Assembly: GCF_019444005.1 (NCBI RefSeq)
Contig: NZ_CP049304.1
Span: forward strand, 1,302,001-1,366,000
Length of the DNA: 64,000 nt
Source of the DNA: Liquorilactobacillus nagelii DSM 13675
Lineage (GTDB): Bacteria; Bacillota; Bacilli; Lactobacillales; Lactobacillaceae
Direction of reading: 5' to 3'
Shown here: one piece after another, positions 30,095-39,160 of the stretch
How positions within the stretch are numbered: position 1 is the first letter of the stretch
Layout: each line of letters opens with the position of its first letter
Made by a program: the position numbers and the translations under genes
The notes under the pieces: model-generated
Seen by the model: only the letters and a program-made list of their open reading frames with translations
Told to the model about the DNA's origin: nothing
Database searches by the model: none

Positions 30095-31487
30095 TTACCA
30101 AATGCCTAAAATTTTGGTCCAAATAGTTCCGATAGATAACCAAAGGACAATATAAACTAAACCTAAAATAAAGTTCATCCGCCACCAATCTGTTTGTTTA
30201 ACATAACCAGATCCGAAATAAATCGGTGCTGGTCCAGATGAATAATGCGTAGTCGAGGCAAAAAGATTGCCAAAAAATCCTAGCATTAATGCCGCCAAAG
30301 TTCCTGGAACACCAGCCGCTAAGGCAACTCCCAGCATTGCTGCATACATTGCACTAACATGCGCAGTTGAACTAGCAAACAAATAATGACTGTAAAAATA
30401 AGTGATAATCAAAATTACTAATACGACAAACCAACTAAAGCCTTTCAGCTCACCTGCAATTGTCTTGCTCAGCCATGGAATAAAGCCCAATTTATTTAGC
30501 TCGGTTGCCATCATTACCAAAACAGAAAACCAAGTCAGTGTATTCCATGCACCGGTTTCATGTAAAACATCCTGCCACTCCAAGACACCGGTTAATAACA
30601 GTAAACCTAAAGCGATAAAAGCGGTTAATGTCGCATCAATTCCAGTAACTGTTCCAGTAACCCATAACAATAAAGCAATCAAAAAAATCAAACTCATAAT
30701 TTTTTCAGCCGTCGAAACTCTTCCCATTTGTTGTAATTCTTGATCAGCCCACTTTTTTGCATTGGGTGTTTCCTTGATTTCAGGTGGGTACATTTTATAG
30801 ATTATCAAAGGAATTAAAATCAAAGAAATAATTCCAGGCACCAAAGCAGCTAAAAACCACGTCATCCAACTAAGATCAATCTGTTTAGCCGCCGCAAAAG
30901 TTTGCGCTAAAGGGTTAGCTGCCATCGCTGTTAAAAACATTGCTGAAGTAATTGCATCTCCATGAAACTCTGAAAACACTAGAAAAGAACCGATTTTACG
31001 TTCAGTTCCTTTTTTAGGATCTGAATCAAAAGTCTGCGCCAATGACTGAATAATCGGATAAATTACTCCACCAGCTCGTGCAGTATTACTAGGAGTTGCT
31101 GGAGCCAAAACCAAATCAACCCCAATGATTGAATATGCCAAGGTTAAAGTTCGTTTTCCAAAAAGTTGTACAAACTTCAAGGCTATTCGTCGACCAAGTC
31201 CCGTTTTGATAAAGCCACGTGAAATAAAGAAAGCCATCGCGATTAACCAAATACTACTATTTCCAAAACCAGCTACTGCAGTATTGATATCGACTATCCC
31301 CGTCAAGGTAGCAGCTACAAAACCAATAATTGCAACGGCTCCAATCGGTAATGGTTGCCACAAAAATTGCAAACATCCGCCAAGCTGCAATTGAAAGTGC
31401 AGCTGGTCGCAATGGAGCTAAAAACCAAAGAACCAAACCAATAACAACCGGCCATAAGAATTTCCGATAATTAATTTTTTTAAGCAT
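30095..31487 (-). pseudogene. DASS-family dicarboxylate/anion transporter, frame broken near the N-terminus
   Basis: The natural start is ATG 31487, with GGAGGGG upstream. It reads MLKKINYRKFLWPVV to AWRMFAIFVATI, and then the frame runs into unrelated residues. The rest of the transporter continues in another frame from QPLPIGAVAIIGFVAATLTG to the stop at 30095 (about 420 residues, many helices, APATPSNTARAGGVIYPI motif). Family members carry roughly six more residues between these two segments. That suggests a short deletion rather than a single-base slip. Lying beside fumarase and fumarate reductase, it probably moved succinate, fumarate or malate before inactivation. Confidence 0.8.
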
Positions 31488-31796
31488 TTTTTGCTCCCCT
31501 CCAAGCTATTCAGTACGCTTGTCAACCACTTCCGACTGAAGTCAAAAATTTGTGTAAATTCAACTGAAAGTGCAGCGACCACAATTTGCTTAAATTGCAG
31601 CGTCTGCTCCCAAACATATCTTATGTGCTAATTAACAAACCCTTAGAGTCTGTTGTTTCCAGACGGACTGAATAGTTATACCAAAGCTATACTGCTTTAC
31701 TTCTCAATTCATCAACTGTACCCAAATCGTAGTTTTTGATCAGGATTGTCGAAAAGAAGTGTAAAAAGTCCTTATCATTTAACTACCTAATTCAAA
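31488..31796. other. Gap of about 310 bases between fumarate reductase and the broken transporter gene
   Basis: No credible ORF. It contains an imperfect dyad near 31646-31673 (AGTCTG ... CAGACGGACT) and AT-rich stretches. It may hold a promoter for the transporter gene, but I cannot identify one with confidence. Confidence 0.4.
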
Positions 31797-33212
31797 TCAA
31801 GAGATTTCTGACTTAATTTTCGTTAAATACTTGCAAGCTTGCAAACCTGCCTGGCGACCAAAAATAACTGTTTCAGCAATTGAGTTACCACCAATTCGAT
31901 TATTTCCATGCAGTCCACCTGCTACTTCACCACCAGCAAATAACCCTTTCAATGGCGTACCATTTTCTTTTAAAACTTGAGCTTTTGCATTAATTCTTAC
32001 TCCCCCCATGGTATAGTGAACCGCTGGGGCGATATGAATTGCCAGAAATGGTCCGACCGAAATATCACGATCCATTCCTGTTGAACGCTCAAAGTCGTCA
32101 TCATGTTGTTGAGCAACTTGTTGATTCCAAGTCGCGATTGTCGCTGCTAATTTTTCAGCCGGGACTTCAATTTCCGATGCTAATTCAGCTAATGTTTCAC
32201 CATGCTTTACCAAACCAATCTGATCATAAAAATCTACCGCTTTAACATGCTCACGAATTCTTGAATCTAAAATTAAATACGCACTTTTGGTCGGTAATTG
32301 ATTAATTGCTTCTGTCACATTTTTTCGAGTATCCAATTCATTAACAAACCGCTGCCCGTTAGCTGTAACTAAAATAGCTCCCTCACCACGAACTGCTTCG
32401 CCAATTAAGTAAGCATGATCTGTATCCTGCTGAACGGTAGGATGGACTTGAACTTGATCCATATCAACCAGCCCACTTCCCGCTGCTTGTGCTAATAAAA
32501 TACCATCACCAGTTGCTCCAGGTTGATTAGTTGTTTGATAGTCAGCCAAATCTGGTCGAAATTTTTGCAATAATTTATGACTAGCGCCAAAACCACCAGT
32601 TGCTAAAATTACCGCTGAAGCAGTCAACTTCTTTTTGGAACCATCTGGTAACGTAACCAGTGCTCCCTTGACTGTTGTATCAGCTGCTTGTAGTAACTGA
32701 TCAACATGGACATTAGTGAATAATGGAATCTGCTGTTCAGCAACTTTCTTCAATAAGCCAGTGACCAAGAAACCACCAATTGGTGCCATACTGCTTGGAC
32801 GATGAGTTCGTTTCAATTTCATTCCACCGGTAATTGTTAAATCATCCAGTACGATCCCTTCTGTTGCCAACCAATTAATTGATAAAGCGGCATGCGAAGT
32901 AAAATACTGTAATAATTCCGGATTGCTTAATCTACCACCACCACGGTAAGTATCTTGATAAAATTCCTGATAACTGTCAATAATTCCATGCTGTAATTGT
33001 GCATTAGTTTCAGCTGCATTCATTCCTGAAGAAGCTCGAGTTGTGTTGCCGCCGATTTTAGCCATTTTTTCTAAAATTGCAACTTTTGCTCCAAGTTCTT
33101 TAGCTTGCAAAGCTGCGGTTAGACCTGTTCCACCAGAACCAATTACTAATAGATCATATTGATCTGCTAATTCTTTCAATGAAGTCGGCTGAAAAATAAA
33201 TTTTTTAGTCAT
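31797..33212 (-). CDS. Flavoprotein fumarate reductase subunit (flavocytochrome c family)
   Basis: Reduces fumarate to succinate with FAD. The 471-residue protein has the dinucleotide site LLVIGSGGTGLTAALQAKE, the FAD segment EKMAKIGGNTTRASSGMNA, substrate-site residues in HPTVQQ and AVRGEGAILV, and the C-terminal GLFAGGEVAGGLHGNNRIGGNSI. No heme or FMN-binding domain and no signal peptide are present, so it is a soluble enzyme whose electron donor is unclear. The start at ATG 33212 has AAGGAG; a longer frame begins within the fumarase stop. It is cotranscribed with fumC. Confidence 0.88.
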   Translation of the reverse strand: MTKKFIFQPTSLKELADQYDLLVIGSGGTGLTAALQAKELGAKVAILEKMAKIGGNTTRASSGMNAAETNAQLQHGIIDSYQEFYQDTYRGGGRLSNPELLQYFTSHAALSINWLATEGIVLDDLTITGGMKLKRTHRPSSMAPIGGFLVTGLLKKVAEQQIPLFTNVHVDQLLQAADTTVKGALVTLPDGSKKKLTASAVILATGGFGASHKLLQKFRPDLADYQTTNQPGATGDGILLAQAAGSGLVDMDQVQVHPTVQQDTDHAYLIGEAVRGEGAILVTANGQRFVNELDTRKNVTEAINQLPTKSAYLILDSRIREHVKAVDFYDQIGLVKHGETLAELASEIEVPAEKLAATIATWNQQVAQQHDDDFERSTGMDRDISVGPFLAIHIAPAVHYTMGGVRINAKAQVLKENGTPLKGLFAGGEVAGGLHGNNRIGGNSIAETVIFGRQAGLQACKYLTKIKSEIS

Positions 33213-33242
33213 CGCGTAATTCTCCTTACTATTGAAGTCCAT

Positions 33243-34628
33243 TTAGTCAATATTAGTCATTTTTAAAGGATCAACCCATTCATCGAACTGGTCAGCAGTA
33301 ACTTTCCCTGATTTGATTGCTGCTTCTTTTAAAGTAGTTCCAGCCTGATCAGCTGACTGAGCAATTTTGGCGCTATCATGATAACCAATATGCGGTGACA
33401 AAGCTGTAACTGTCATTAAGGAATTATCAACCAGTTCCTCCATGCGTGTAGCATTGACAGTTAAACCATGAATCATTTTATCTGCAAAACCTGTCATCGT
33501 TCCAGCTAACAAATCAGCTGATTCCAAGAAAGCATCAATTAGAACTGGTTTGTAAACATTCATTTCAAAATTTCCTTGGGAAGAGGCCAAGTCAACAACA
33601 ACATCATTTCCCATTACCCGAACTGCTGCCATAGTAATTGCTTCGGCTTGGGTCGGATTGACTTTTCCGGGCATAATTGATGAGCCTGGTTCATTGGCTG
33701 GAATATTTAATTCATCATAACCCGCTCGTGGACCACTCGCTAAGAAACGAACGTCATTGGCAATTTTCATCAAATCAGCTGCTAAGGTTTTAAACGCACC
33801 ATGAACAACATTCAAACCTGAATGAGCTGCTAAACCAGCAAATTTATTTGTCTTAGCTGTAAATTGCATTCCATAAACCTGACTCATCTTCTCTGCAATA
33901 TCATCAGCAAAATGCGGGGCAGCATTTAATCCAGTGCCAACCGCAGTGCCACCCATGGCCAATTCGAACAAAGTTCCTTCCAACTGCTCTAAATATTGTA
34001 AATCATGTTCCAACATGCTGACCCAACCGCTAACTTCTTGACCAAATGTTAATGGTGTAGCATCCTGCAAATGTGTCCGACCAATTTTGACAGTCCGCCA
34101 ATACTTATTCTGCTTAACTTTTAATTCTGCAATCAAATGTTCTGCTGCTTTTTTCACAGCAGCTACAGCTTCACTGGCCGTGATATTCATCGCTGTTGGA
34201 AAAATGTCATTTGAACTTTGTCCACGATTAACATCATCATTTGGCAAAATTTCAATTTGATTGTTAATTTGAGCAGCCTTGTTAGCAACTACTTCATTAA
34301 CATTCATATTCGTTTGTGTACCCGAACCAGTTTGATAAACTTTTAACGGAAAGTCTTGCCTTAATTCGTTGTCTGATAAAGCCAATAACTGATCAATTGC
34401 TTTAGTAATTAATTCACTTTTAACTTGATCAAAATTGCCTTCAGCCAAGTTCGCCTGGGCAGCAGCTTTTTTTAATTGCAATAAAGCCTTAATTAATGGC
34501 AAAGGCATATAATTTCCAGTAGGAAAATTATTGCGGCTACGCTCTGTTTGTGGTCCCCATAAAGCAGTTGCTGGAATCTTAACTTCTCCCAAGGTATCTG
34601 ATTCAATGCGAAAATCTTTTGCTGTCAT
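33243..34628 (-). CDS. fumC: Class II fumarate hydratase
   Basis: Interconverts malate and fumarate, feeding the adjacent fumarate reductase. The 461-residue protein shows GSGTQTNMNVNEV, GRTHLQDATPLTFGQE and the superfamily signature GSSIMPGKVNPTQAEA. The start is ATG 34628 with TTAGGAGGG upstream; the frame extends 99 bases further up without a ribosome binding site. It lies divergent from a LysR regulator. Confidence 0.94.
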   Translation of the reverse strand: MTAKDFRIESDTLGEVKIPATALWGPQTERSRNNFPTGNYMPLPLIKALLQLKKAAAQANLAEGNFDQVKSELITKAIDQLLALSDNELRQDFPLKVYQTGSGTQTNMNVNEVVANKAAQINNQIEILPNDDVNRGQSSNDIFPTAMNITASEAVAAVKKAAEHLIAELKVKQNKYWRTVKIGRTHLQDATPLTFGQEVSGWVSMLEHDLQYLEQLEGTLFELAMGGTAVGTGLNAAPHFADDIAEKMSQVYGMQFTAKTNKFAGLAAHSGLNVVHGAFKTLAADLMKIANDVRFLASGPRAGYDELNIPANEPGSSIMPGKVNPTQAEAITMAAVRVMGNDVVVDLASSQGNFEMNVYKPVLIDAFLESADLLAGTMTGFADKMIHGLTVNATRMEELVDNSLMTVTALSPHIGYHDSAKIAQSADQAGTTLKEAAIKSGKVTADQFDEWVDPLKMTNID

Positions 34629-34759
34629 TTCATGCCCTCCTAAGTTATCCTTATCCAATAAACTATTGTTAAAAAAATCACAATCAATTACAATCAAATA
34701 ATATGCTGAAAAGCAGATTATAGTCAAATTCCACCATGATTATTAATTTATTTTATAAT

Positions 34760-34788
34760 ATCATTGAAAAAAGCTTTAAATCAATGAT
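34760..34788. promoter_or_regulatory. Candidate LysR site between fumC and the regulator gene
   Basis: ATCATTGA (34760-34767) and TCAATGAT (34781-34788) form a perfect 8-bp dyad with 13 bases between arms, in the middle of the divergent fumC/LysR region. This is the expected position for an autoregulating LysR activator. Assignment is by position and symmetry only. Confidence 0.45.
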
Positions 34789-34911
34789 TATCGTGCTTGT
34801 ATCTTTAGAAAACAAGTCTAAAAATTTAGCAGCAGAATAAAATTTATTTTATTTTTTTTCGTTGCATGCTAAAATAAGTTATAAAATTCACATATAATTG
34901 AGGTTAAGTAC

Positions 34912-35805
34912 ATGCTTAAATTACACGATCTCGCCTACTTTTGCAGTTTATATCGCTTGAAAACTTTTACTGCAGTCGCTAAAGCATTTAACGTTGAACA
35001 ACCCACGGTTACTTTAGCCATAAAACGTTTAGAGACCAGTTTACAAGCCACTTTAGTTTTCCGAAATCGTTCTAAAGGAATCATTCAGATTACTCCTGCT
35101 GGCGAAATTCTCTACCGCCATGCTAATCGAATGCTGCAAGATGCTAACCTAGCACAAATTGAAATTAAACAATATGCTAATCATAAAATTCGTTTTGGTT
35201 TGCCACCAATTATTGGCAGTTTATATTTCCCCCAAATTGTCAATGAGGTTATTCAAACTGGCTTGTTGAAAAATCTAGAAATTGATGAAACTGGCTCACA
35301 ACAGTTATTAAACGATTTACTAGGTGGTAAAATTGATATTGCTTTATTAGCAACTCTGCTACCTGTTAAAAATGACAGAATCAAGATTGATTTTCTTGGT
35401 AGCCGAAATTTCTACATTATCTCGGCAGTTGACCATTGGTTAGCAACTAAATCAACTGTTGATTTTCAGCAACTTAAAAATGAATCTTTTATTTCGCTTA
35501 ATGGTAAATTTATCCACGAAGAATTATTGCGACTCTATTCTCACCAAGCACATTTCAAACCTAAGGTCGTTTTTGAAACTCAAAGCATCTCGACTTTGAA
35601 GAAACTAGTTGCTAGAAATGCCGGAATTGGACTGTTAGTAGGTGATGCCGTCAACCAACACGACCAACTTTCATTAACGAAAATTGTCCCGGCTTTACCA
35701 GAAAAATTCAACATTTCCGTTGTTACGCGAAAAAATTATTTACCCGATGAATCCGAAAAAAAATTCATCGAAAAATTATTACTCCTCAAACAAAAAATGG
35801 CGTAA
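34912..35805 (+). CDS. LysR-family regulator, MleR paralogue
   Basis: A 297-residue LysR protein with N-terminal winged helix (FTAVAKAFNVEQPTVTLAIKRLE) and ligand domain opening FGLPPIIGSLYFPQIV. It aligns with MleR of this window along its whole length (shared QPT[VI]TLAIKR, FGLPPIIG, LxNLExxETGS), so a dicarboxylate effector is likely. Divergent from fumC-frd, which it probably controls. Confidence 0.88.
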   Translation: MLKLHDLAYFCSLYRLKTFTAVAKAFNVEQPTVTLAIKRLETSLQATLVFRNRSKGIIQITPAGEILYRHANRMLQDANLAQIEIKQYANHKIRFGLPPIIGSLYFPQIVNEVIQTGLLKNLEIDETGSQQLLNDLLGGKIDIALLATLLPVKNDRIKIDFLGSRNFYIISAVDHWLATKSTVDFQQLKNESFISLNGKFIHEELLRLYSHQAHFKPKVVFETQSISTLKKLVARNAGIGLLVGDAVNQHDQLSLTKIVPALPEKFNISVVTRKNYLPDESEKKFIEKLLLLKQKMA

Positions 35806-35829
35806 TCTTTAAAAGATTACGTCATTTTT
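35792..35829. terminator. Bidirectional terminator between LysR gene and brnQ
   Basis: TGGCGTAATC and GATTACGTCA pair with one mismatch around an A/T loop. They are flanked by an A run (35792-35797) and a T run (35825-35829). The plus-strand gene stops inside the left arm (TAA 35803-35805). Confidence 0.75.
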
Positions 35830-35836
35830 CAACTTG

Positions 35837-37217
35837 TTAACGTGTTTGCTGTGTTGAACCAGCTAGAAAATAACTTTTAACCCCAACTAAACATAATCCT
35901 ATTCCAAGCCCAACTAATGCTGGAACCAACCAATCAAGTCCCACATTAGCCAGTGGTAAGTACTGATGTTGTAGATTGGTAATTGCTAAACCAAAATGAC
36001 TTTGACTGACCACAGCTGGAAAAGCGGCTATCATATCAAAGAAAGCTGGCACAATCGCGAAAATTACCGTCCAAAAATAAACTTTAGGATCTCGTTTAAA
36101 AATGGTGAGTAATTGATAAAACAATTAATACCATAGCTAAAGGATAAAGGAACATCAACAAGGGCACCGACCAAGCAATGATTTGATCTAAACCAAAATT
36201 AGCCGTTAAAAATGAAGCTCCACAGCTAAGTCCCAACCAGGCATGGTAACTGACTTTTGGAAAATGCTTGTGAAAGTCTTGGGCAAAAGCAGCAACTAAT
36301 CCAACTGCTGTCGTTAAACAGGTTAAAGTTAGTAAAAAAGCTAGAAAAGCTTGCCCAAAACGACCGGCGTAGAAATTTACAATTTGTGTGAAAACCACTC
36401 CACCATCTGCTGATAATTTAAACTTTCCTAGCGACATTGAACCAACTAAAATCAGTAAGACATAAATTAGCCCAATCGCTGTCATTGAAAAAAAACCTGC
36501 TCGAGCAGTTGCTAAAGCAATAGAACTAGACTTTTTCTTGCCCATCTCACGAACAGCCGATACGACTGTCACCCCAAACGCCAATCCAGCCAAAGCATCC
36601 ATCCGTATTGTAGCCCTCCAAAAAGCCGTTCGTAAATGGACTGGTCAGGTACACTTTAGTTACTGGTGCAGTCGCAACTTGTCCTAATGGATTGCTAAAA
36701 GCAACTAAAAAAACTAAAAAGAGCAGTCCCCAAAAAAGCGGATTTAAAACCTTGCCAACATTTCTAAGCAAATTATTTTCTTGATAAGAAAGACAAAACG
36801 CCAGAGCAAAAAAAACAAATGAAAAAATCAATAAACCAAGATGTTCTGACGACTTGGAGAGAAAAGGTGCCATTCCAACTGTAAACAAAACTGTTGCTGT
36901 CCGCGGAGTGCCAAACAATGGTCCAATTGTAGCATGAATTAGAATCATAAATACCAAAGCAAAGACTGCTCCCAACGGCCGACCAATATCATAAACGCCT
37001 TCTGATTTTGTGATTGAAATTGCTAAAACCGAGAAAAGTGGCAACAAAACACCGGTGATTAGAAAGCCAAGTGCTGCTGGCAACCAATGTGCACCAGCCA
37101 GTTGTCCTAAATGCAACGGAAATATTAAATTTCCAGCTCCAAAAATAATCCGAATAATAGTGAGCTAATAACAAAATAACCTTTTGCGGTTAATCTTTTT
37201 TCTCCTAAATTCTGCAT
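35837..37217 (-). pseudogene. brnQ: BrnQ branched-chain amino acid:cation symporter with three frameshifts
   Basis: Natural start ATG 37217, with AGGAG upstream. Three single-base changes break it. A missing T in the TTTTT run near 37135 interrupts FGLFFGAGNLIFP. An extra G near 36600 interrupts GYNTMDALAGLAFG. An extra T near 36106 interrupts THHFKRDPKVYF. Joining the frames gives a normal carrier of about 459 residues with 12 helices. It would import leucine, isoleucine and valine. A T-box leader still lies upstream. Three lesions in one gene, with intact neighbours, favour true decay. Confidence 0.88.
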
Positions 37218-37297
37218 ATTCTGACTCCTGAAATTATTTTTTAATCAAATATAATTAACCTTTTCAATATTACCCGGGAAATATCATCAAAGTCTTT

Positions 37298-37592
37298 GCA
37301 AAAAGAAAAGCACCCCTATAAGAACTAAAAGTTCCTACAAGGTGCTTAACAGCACTGTACCACCTTGGAATTTACAATCACATCGCTGCAACTGTCTTTC
37401 ACGTGCAACCTTACTATTGTAAAATTATACGCTAACACTATAATGGGTGTTCCCAGTGTGTCTACCAAGCCTCTTCGACACAGCACTCGAAAGTGATTTT
37501 CATTTTTAACTTAGACTGCCTTCTTTCACCGAACAAGGCTCGTTGCTGAATGTTAAAACTACTTTTCTTTCTCATTGCGTTCTTTTATATTT
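37298..37592 (-). promoter_or_regulatory. T-box leader upstream of brnQ
   Basis: On the minus strand the region has Stem I features (AATGAG near 37578; apical GGTGAAAG near 37527), a T-box (AAGGTGGTAC at about 37366-37357) and a terminator. The antiterminator pairs CAAGGTG (37367-37361) with CACCTTG (37344-37338). The bulge UGGU (37362-37359) would pair with an ACCA tRNA end, fitting the A discriminator of Ile, Leu and Val tRNAs. The competing terminator is 37310-37345 with a T-rich tail. ATC at 37497-37495 is a tentative isoleucine specifier. Confidence 0.82.
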
Positions 37593-37643
37593 AATCGATA
37601 AATTTAGATTAATACACATTACTTTAAATGTCGATCAGTAAAT

Positions 37644-39050
37644 TCAAAAAATATTAGTCAAAAAAGCTAAGAAAATTGTAATAATCAATAAATCAGCTGT
37701 TCCTCCCAAGCTCAAATTATTTTGCTTGAAGTATTCTTGAGTTTGCCTATAAGCAGCTCGCCCTTTCCCCGTTTTTTGCGCTCCCAAACTAAAATAATTG
37801 CTAATTTGTTGTCGAGTGGTCTCAATAATTTTTTGATTATGATGAGCACGTTTAATTAAATTACTGTCAGCCGTATGCATAGCTAGCTGTAACAATGTAT
37901 TTAGTAACCGTTGATTTAGTTCCTCAGCAGCCGAATTTGTTCTTTTTAAATACGGCAACCCCCAGTTGATAATTGTTGGAAAACCAGCTTGAACCTCGCC
38001 ACGGATTCCGGTTAAACCATATTTCAGATATTGCTTTTGTCCGGCGGTTAAATTTTCCGCCGTTTTTTGAGTGAGTTTAGCAAAATCCTTTTCAACCAAC
38101 TGTGAACACATTGCCTTAACAATTGTCAAGACCTCATCAACAGTAGGAAAATACCGCTGCTGGCTTGCATTAGCTGTTGCAGTCACAATAATCCCTAGAG
38201 AAAAAATTGCTCCTTTATGCGTATTAACTCCGCTCGTTGCAGCAAACATCTTTTTCTCTGCTGCCATGCCCAGGGGACGAATTTTAGTCAAAAGTTGTTG
38301 ATAAGCGTTTGATTCAAAACTCCAACCGGCATCAAAACAAGCATCAAAATAGTTTTTCAAACTCAGTGAGCTATCAATAAACATAAAGGCATTCATATCC
38401 GGATGTGAATCGTGATTACTCGGATCAACCAACCCAGGTTTAGGTGTGACGGTTACTTCGTATAATAAACTTTTCACTGCAAAATTGACTATTTTTTCTC
38501 GATAATCATGTAAATCTGCTTTAGTTTCTTGAAAATCAAGCCACTTTTTCTCAATTATTTTCTGTAGTTCCGCCACAGAATGATGGCGTGAACGGGCACA
38601 TTCTTTAGCTGGGCGATTGCAAAGGAGACACTGGCGGACAGGCAAATCGATGTCTTTTCTTGATATTGAACCTTTTTGAGTCAAAACATCCACATCAAAT
38701 AATCTTCCCAACGAATAATTTTCTTCAAAGTCAACTGCTATTTGTTTCAAATCATATCCTGAATTTTCAATCACTAAAAAAGCTGTTACTCCAACTGGTC
38801 GACGCCAAATATACTCATCATAAACAGTGCTATTTATTTTGGATAAGTTCGATCTAAATGCCTTATAGCCAACCGTAAACAACTTATTAATTTCCGAATT
38901 ATATTTAATTTCTCCAGGAATATTCAATTTAATTACAACTAAAGAAAACTTAGGATACAACTGCAGAAGTTGACGCTGGAAGGCTACTCGTTGGTCTTTA
39001 TCCCGTAATACATCGTTAATCGTTTGCGACTGTCCACTAGAAAATAACAT
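37644..39050 (-). CDS. citXG: CitXG fusion: citrate lyase prosthetic-group synthesis and transfer
   Basis: Two activities in one 468-residue protein. The first about 175 residues are CitX (holo-citrate lyase synthase), with GRLFDVDVL and the conserved CLLCNRPAKECARSRHHS. The remainder is CitG (triphosphoribosyl-dephospho-CoA synthase), with TPKPGLVDPSNHDSHPDMNAFMF and SGVNTHKGAIFSLG. Together they make and attach the cofactor to CitD. Such fusions are known in Haemophilus and lactobacilli. It is last in the cit run, behind a terminator-like hairpin. Confidence 0.92.
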   Translation of the reverse strand: MLFSSGQSQTINDVLRDKDQRVAFQRQLLQLYPKFSLVVIKLNIPGEIKYNSEINKLFTVGYKAFRSNLSKINSTVYDEYIWRRPVGVTAFLVIENSGYDLKQIAVDFEENYSLGRLFDVDVLTQKGSISRKDIDLPVRQCLLCNRPAKECARSRHHSVAELQKIIEKKWLDFQETKADLHDYREKIVNFAVKSLLYEVTVTPKPGLVDPSNHDSHPDMNAFMFIDSSLSLKNYFDACFDAGWSFESNAYQQLLTKIRPLGMAAEKKMFAATSGVNTHKGAIFSLGIIVTATANASQQRYFPTVDEVLTIVKAMCSQLVEKDFAKLTQKTAENLTAGQKQYLKYGLTGIRGEVQAGFPTIINWGLPYLKRTNSAAEELNQRLLNTLLQLAMHTADSNLIKRAHHNQKIIETTRQQISNYFSLGAQKTGKGRAAYRQTQEYFKQNNLSLGGTADLLIITIFLAFLTNIF

Positions 39051-39087
39051 TTTGCGCCCTCCTGAATTTTATATGTTATATGTATCT

Positions 39088-39126
39088 AAAAAAATTGGTT
39101 ATTTCGTTTTAATTCCCAATTTTTTT
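39088..39126 (-). terminator. Terminator-like hairpin between citF and citXG
   Basis: AAAAAAATTGG (39088-39098) and CCAATTTTTTT (39116-39126) form an 11-bp, AT-rich stem with a T tail on the minus strand. It probably attenuates rather than ends the transcript, since citXG lies only 38 bases further on. Confidence 0.6.
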
Positions 39127-39160
39127 AGTAAAATGAACCTATCTTACGCTAGCCGCTTAG

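Noticed and set aside
37644..39050. Frame fusion of citX and citG as an assembly artefact
   Set aside because: CitXG fusions are established in several bacteria, and both domains are intact with a continuous linker.
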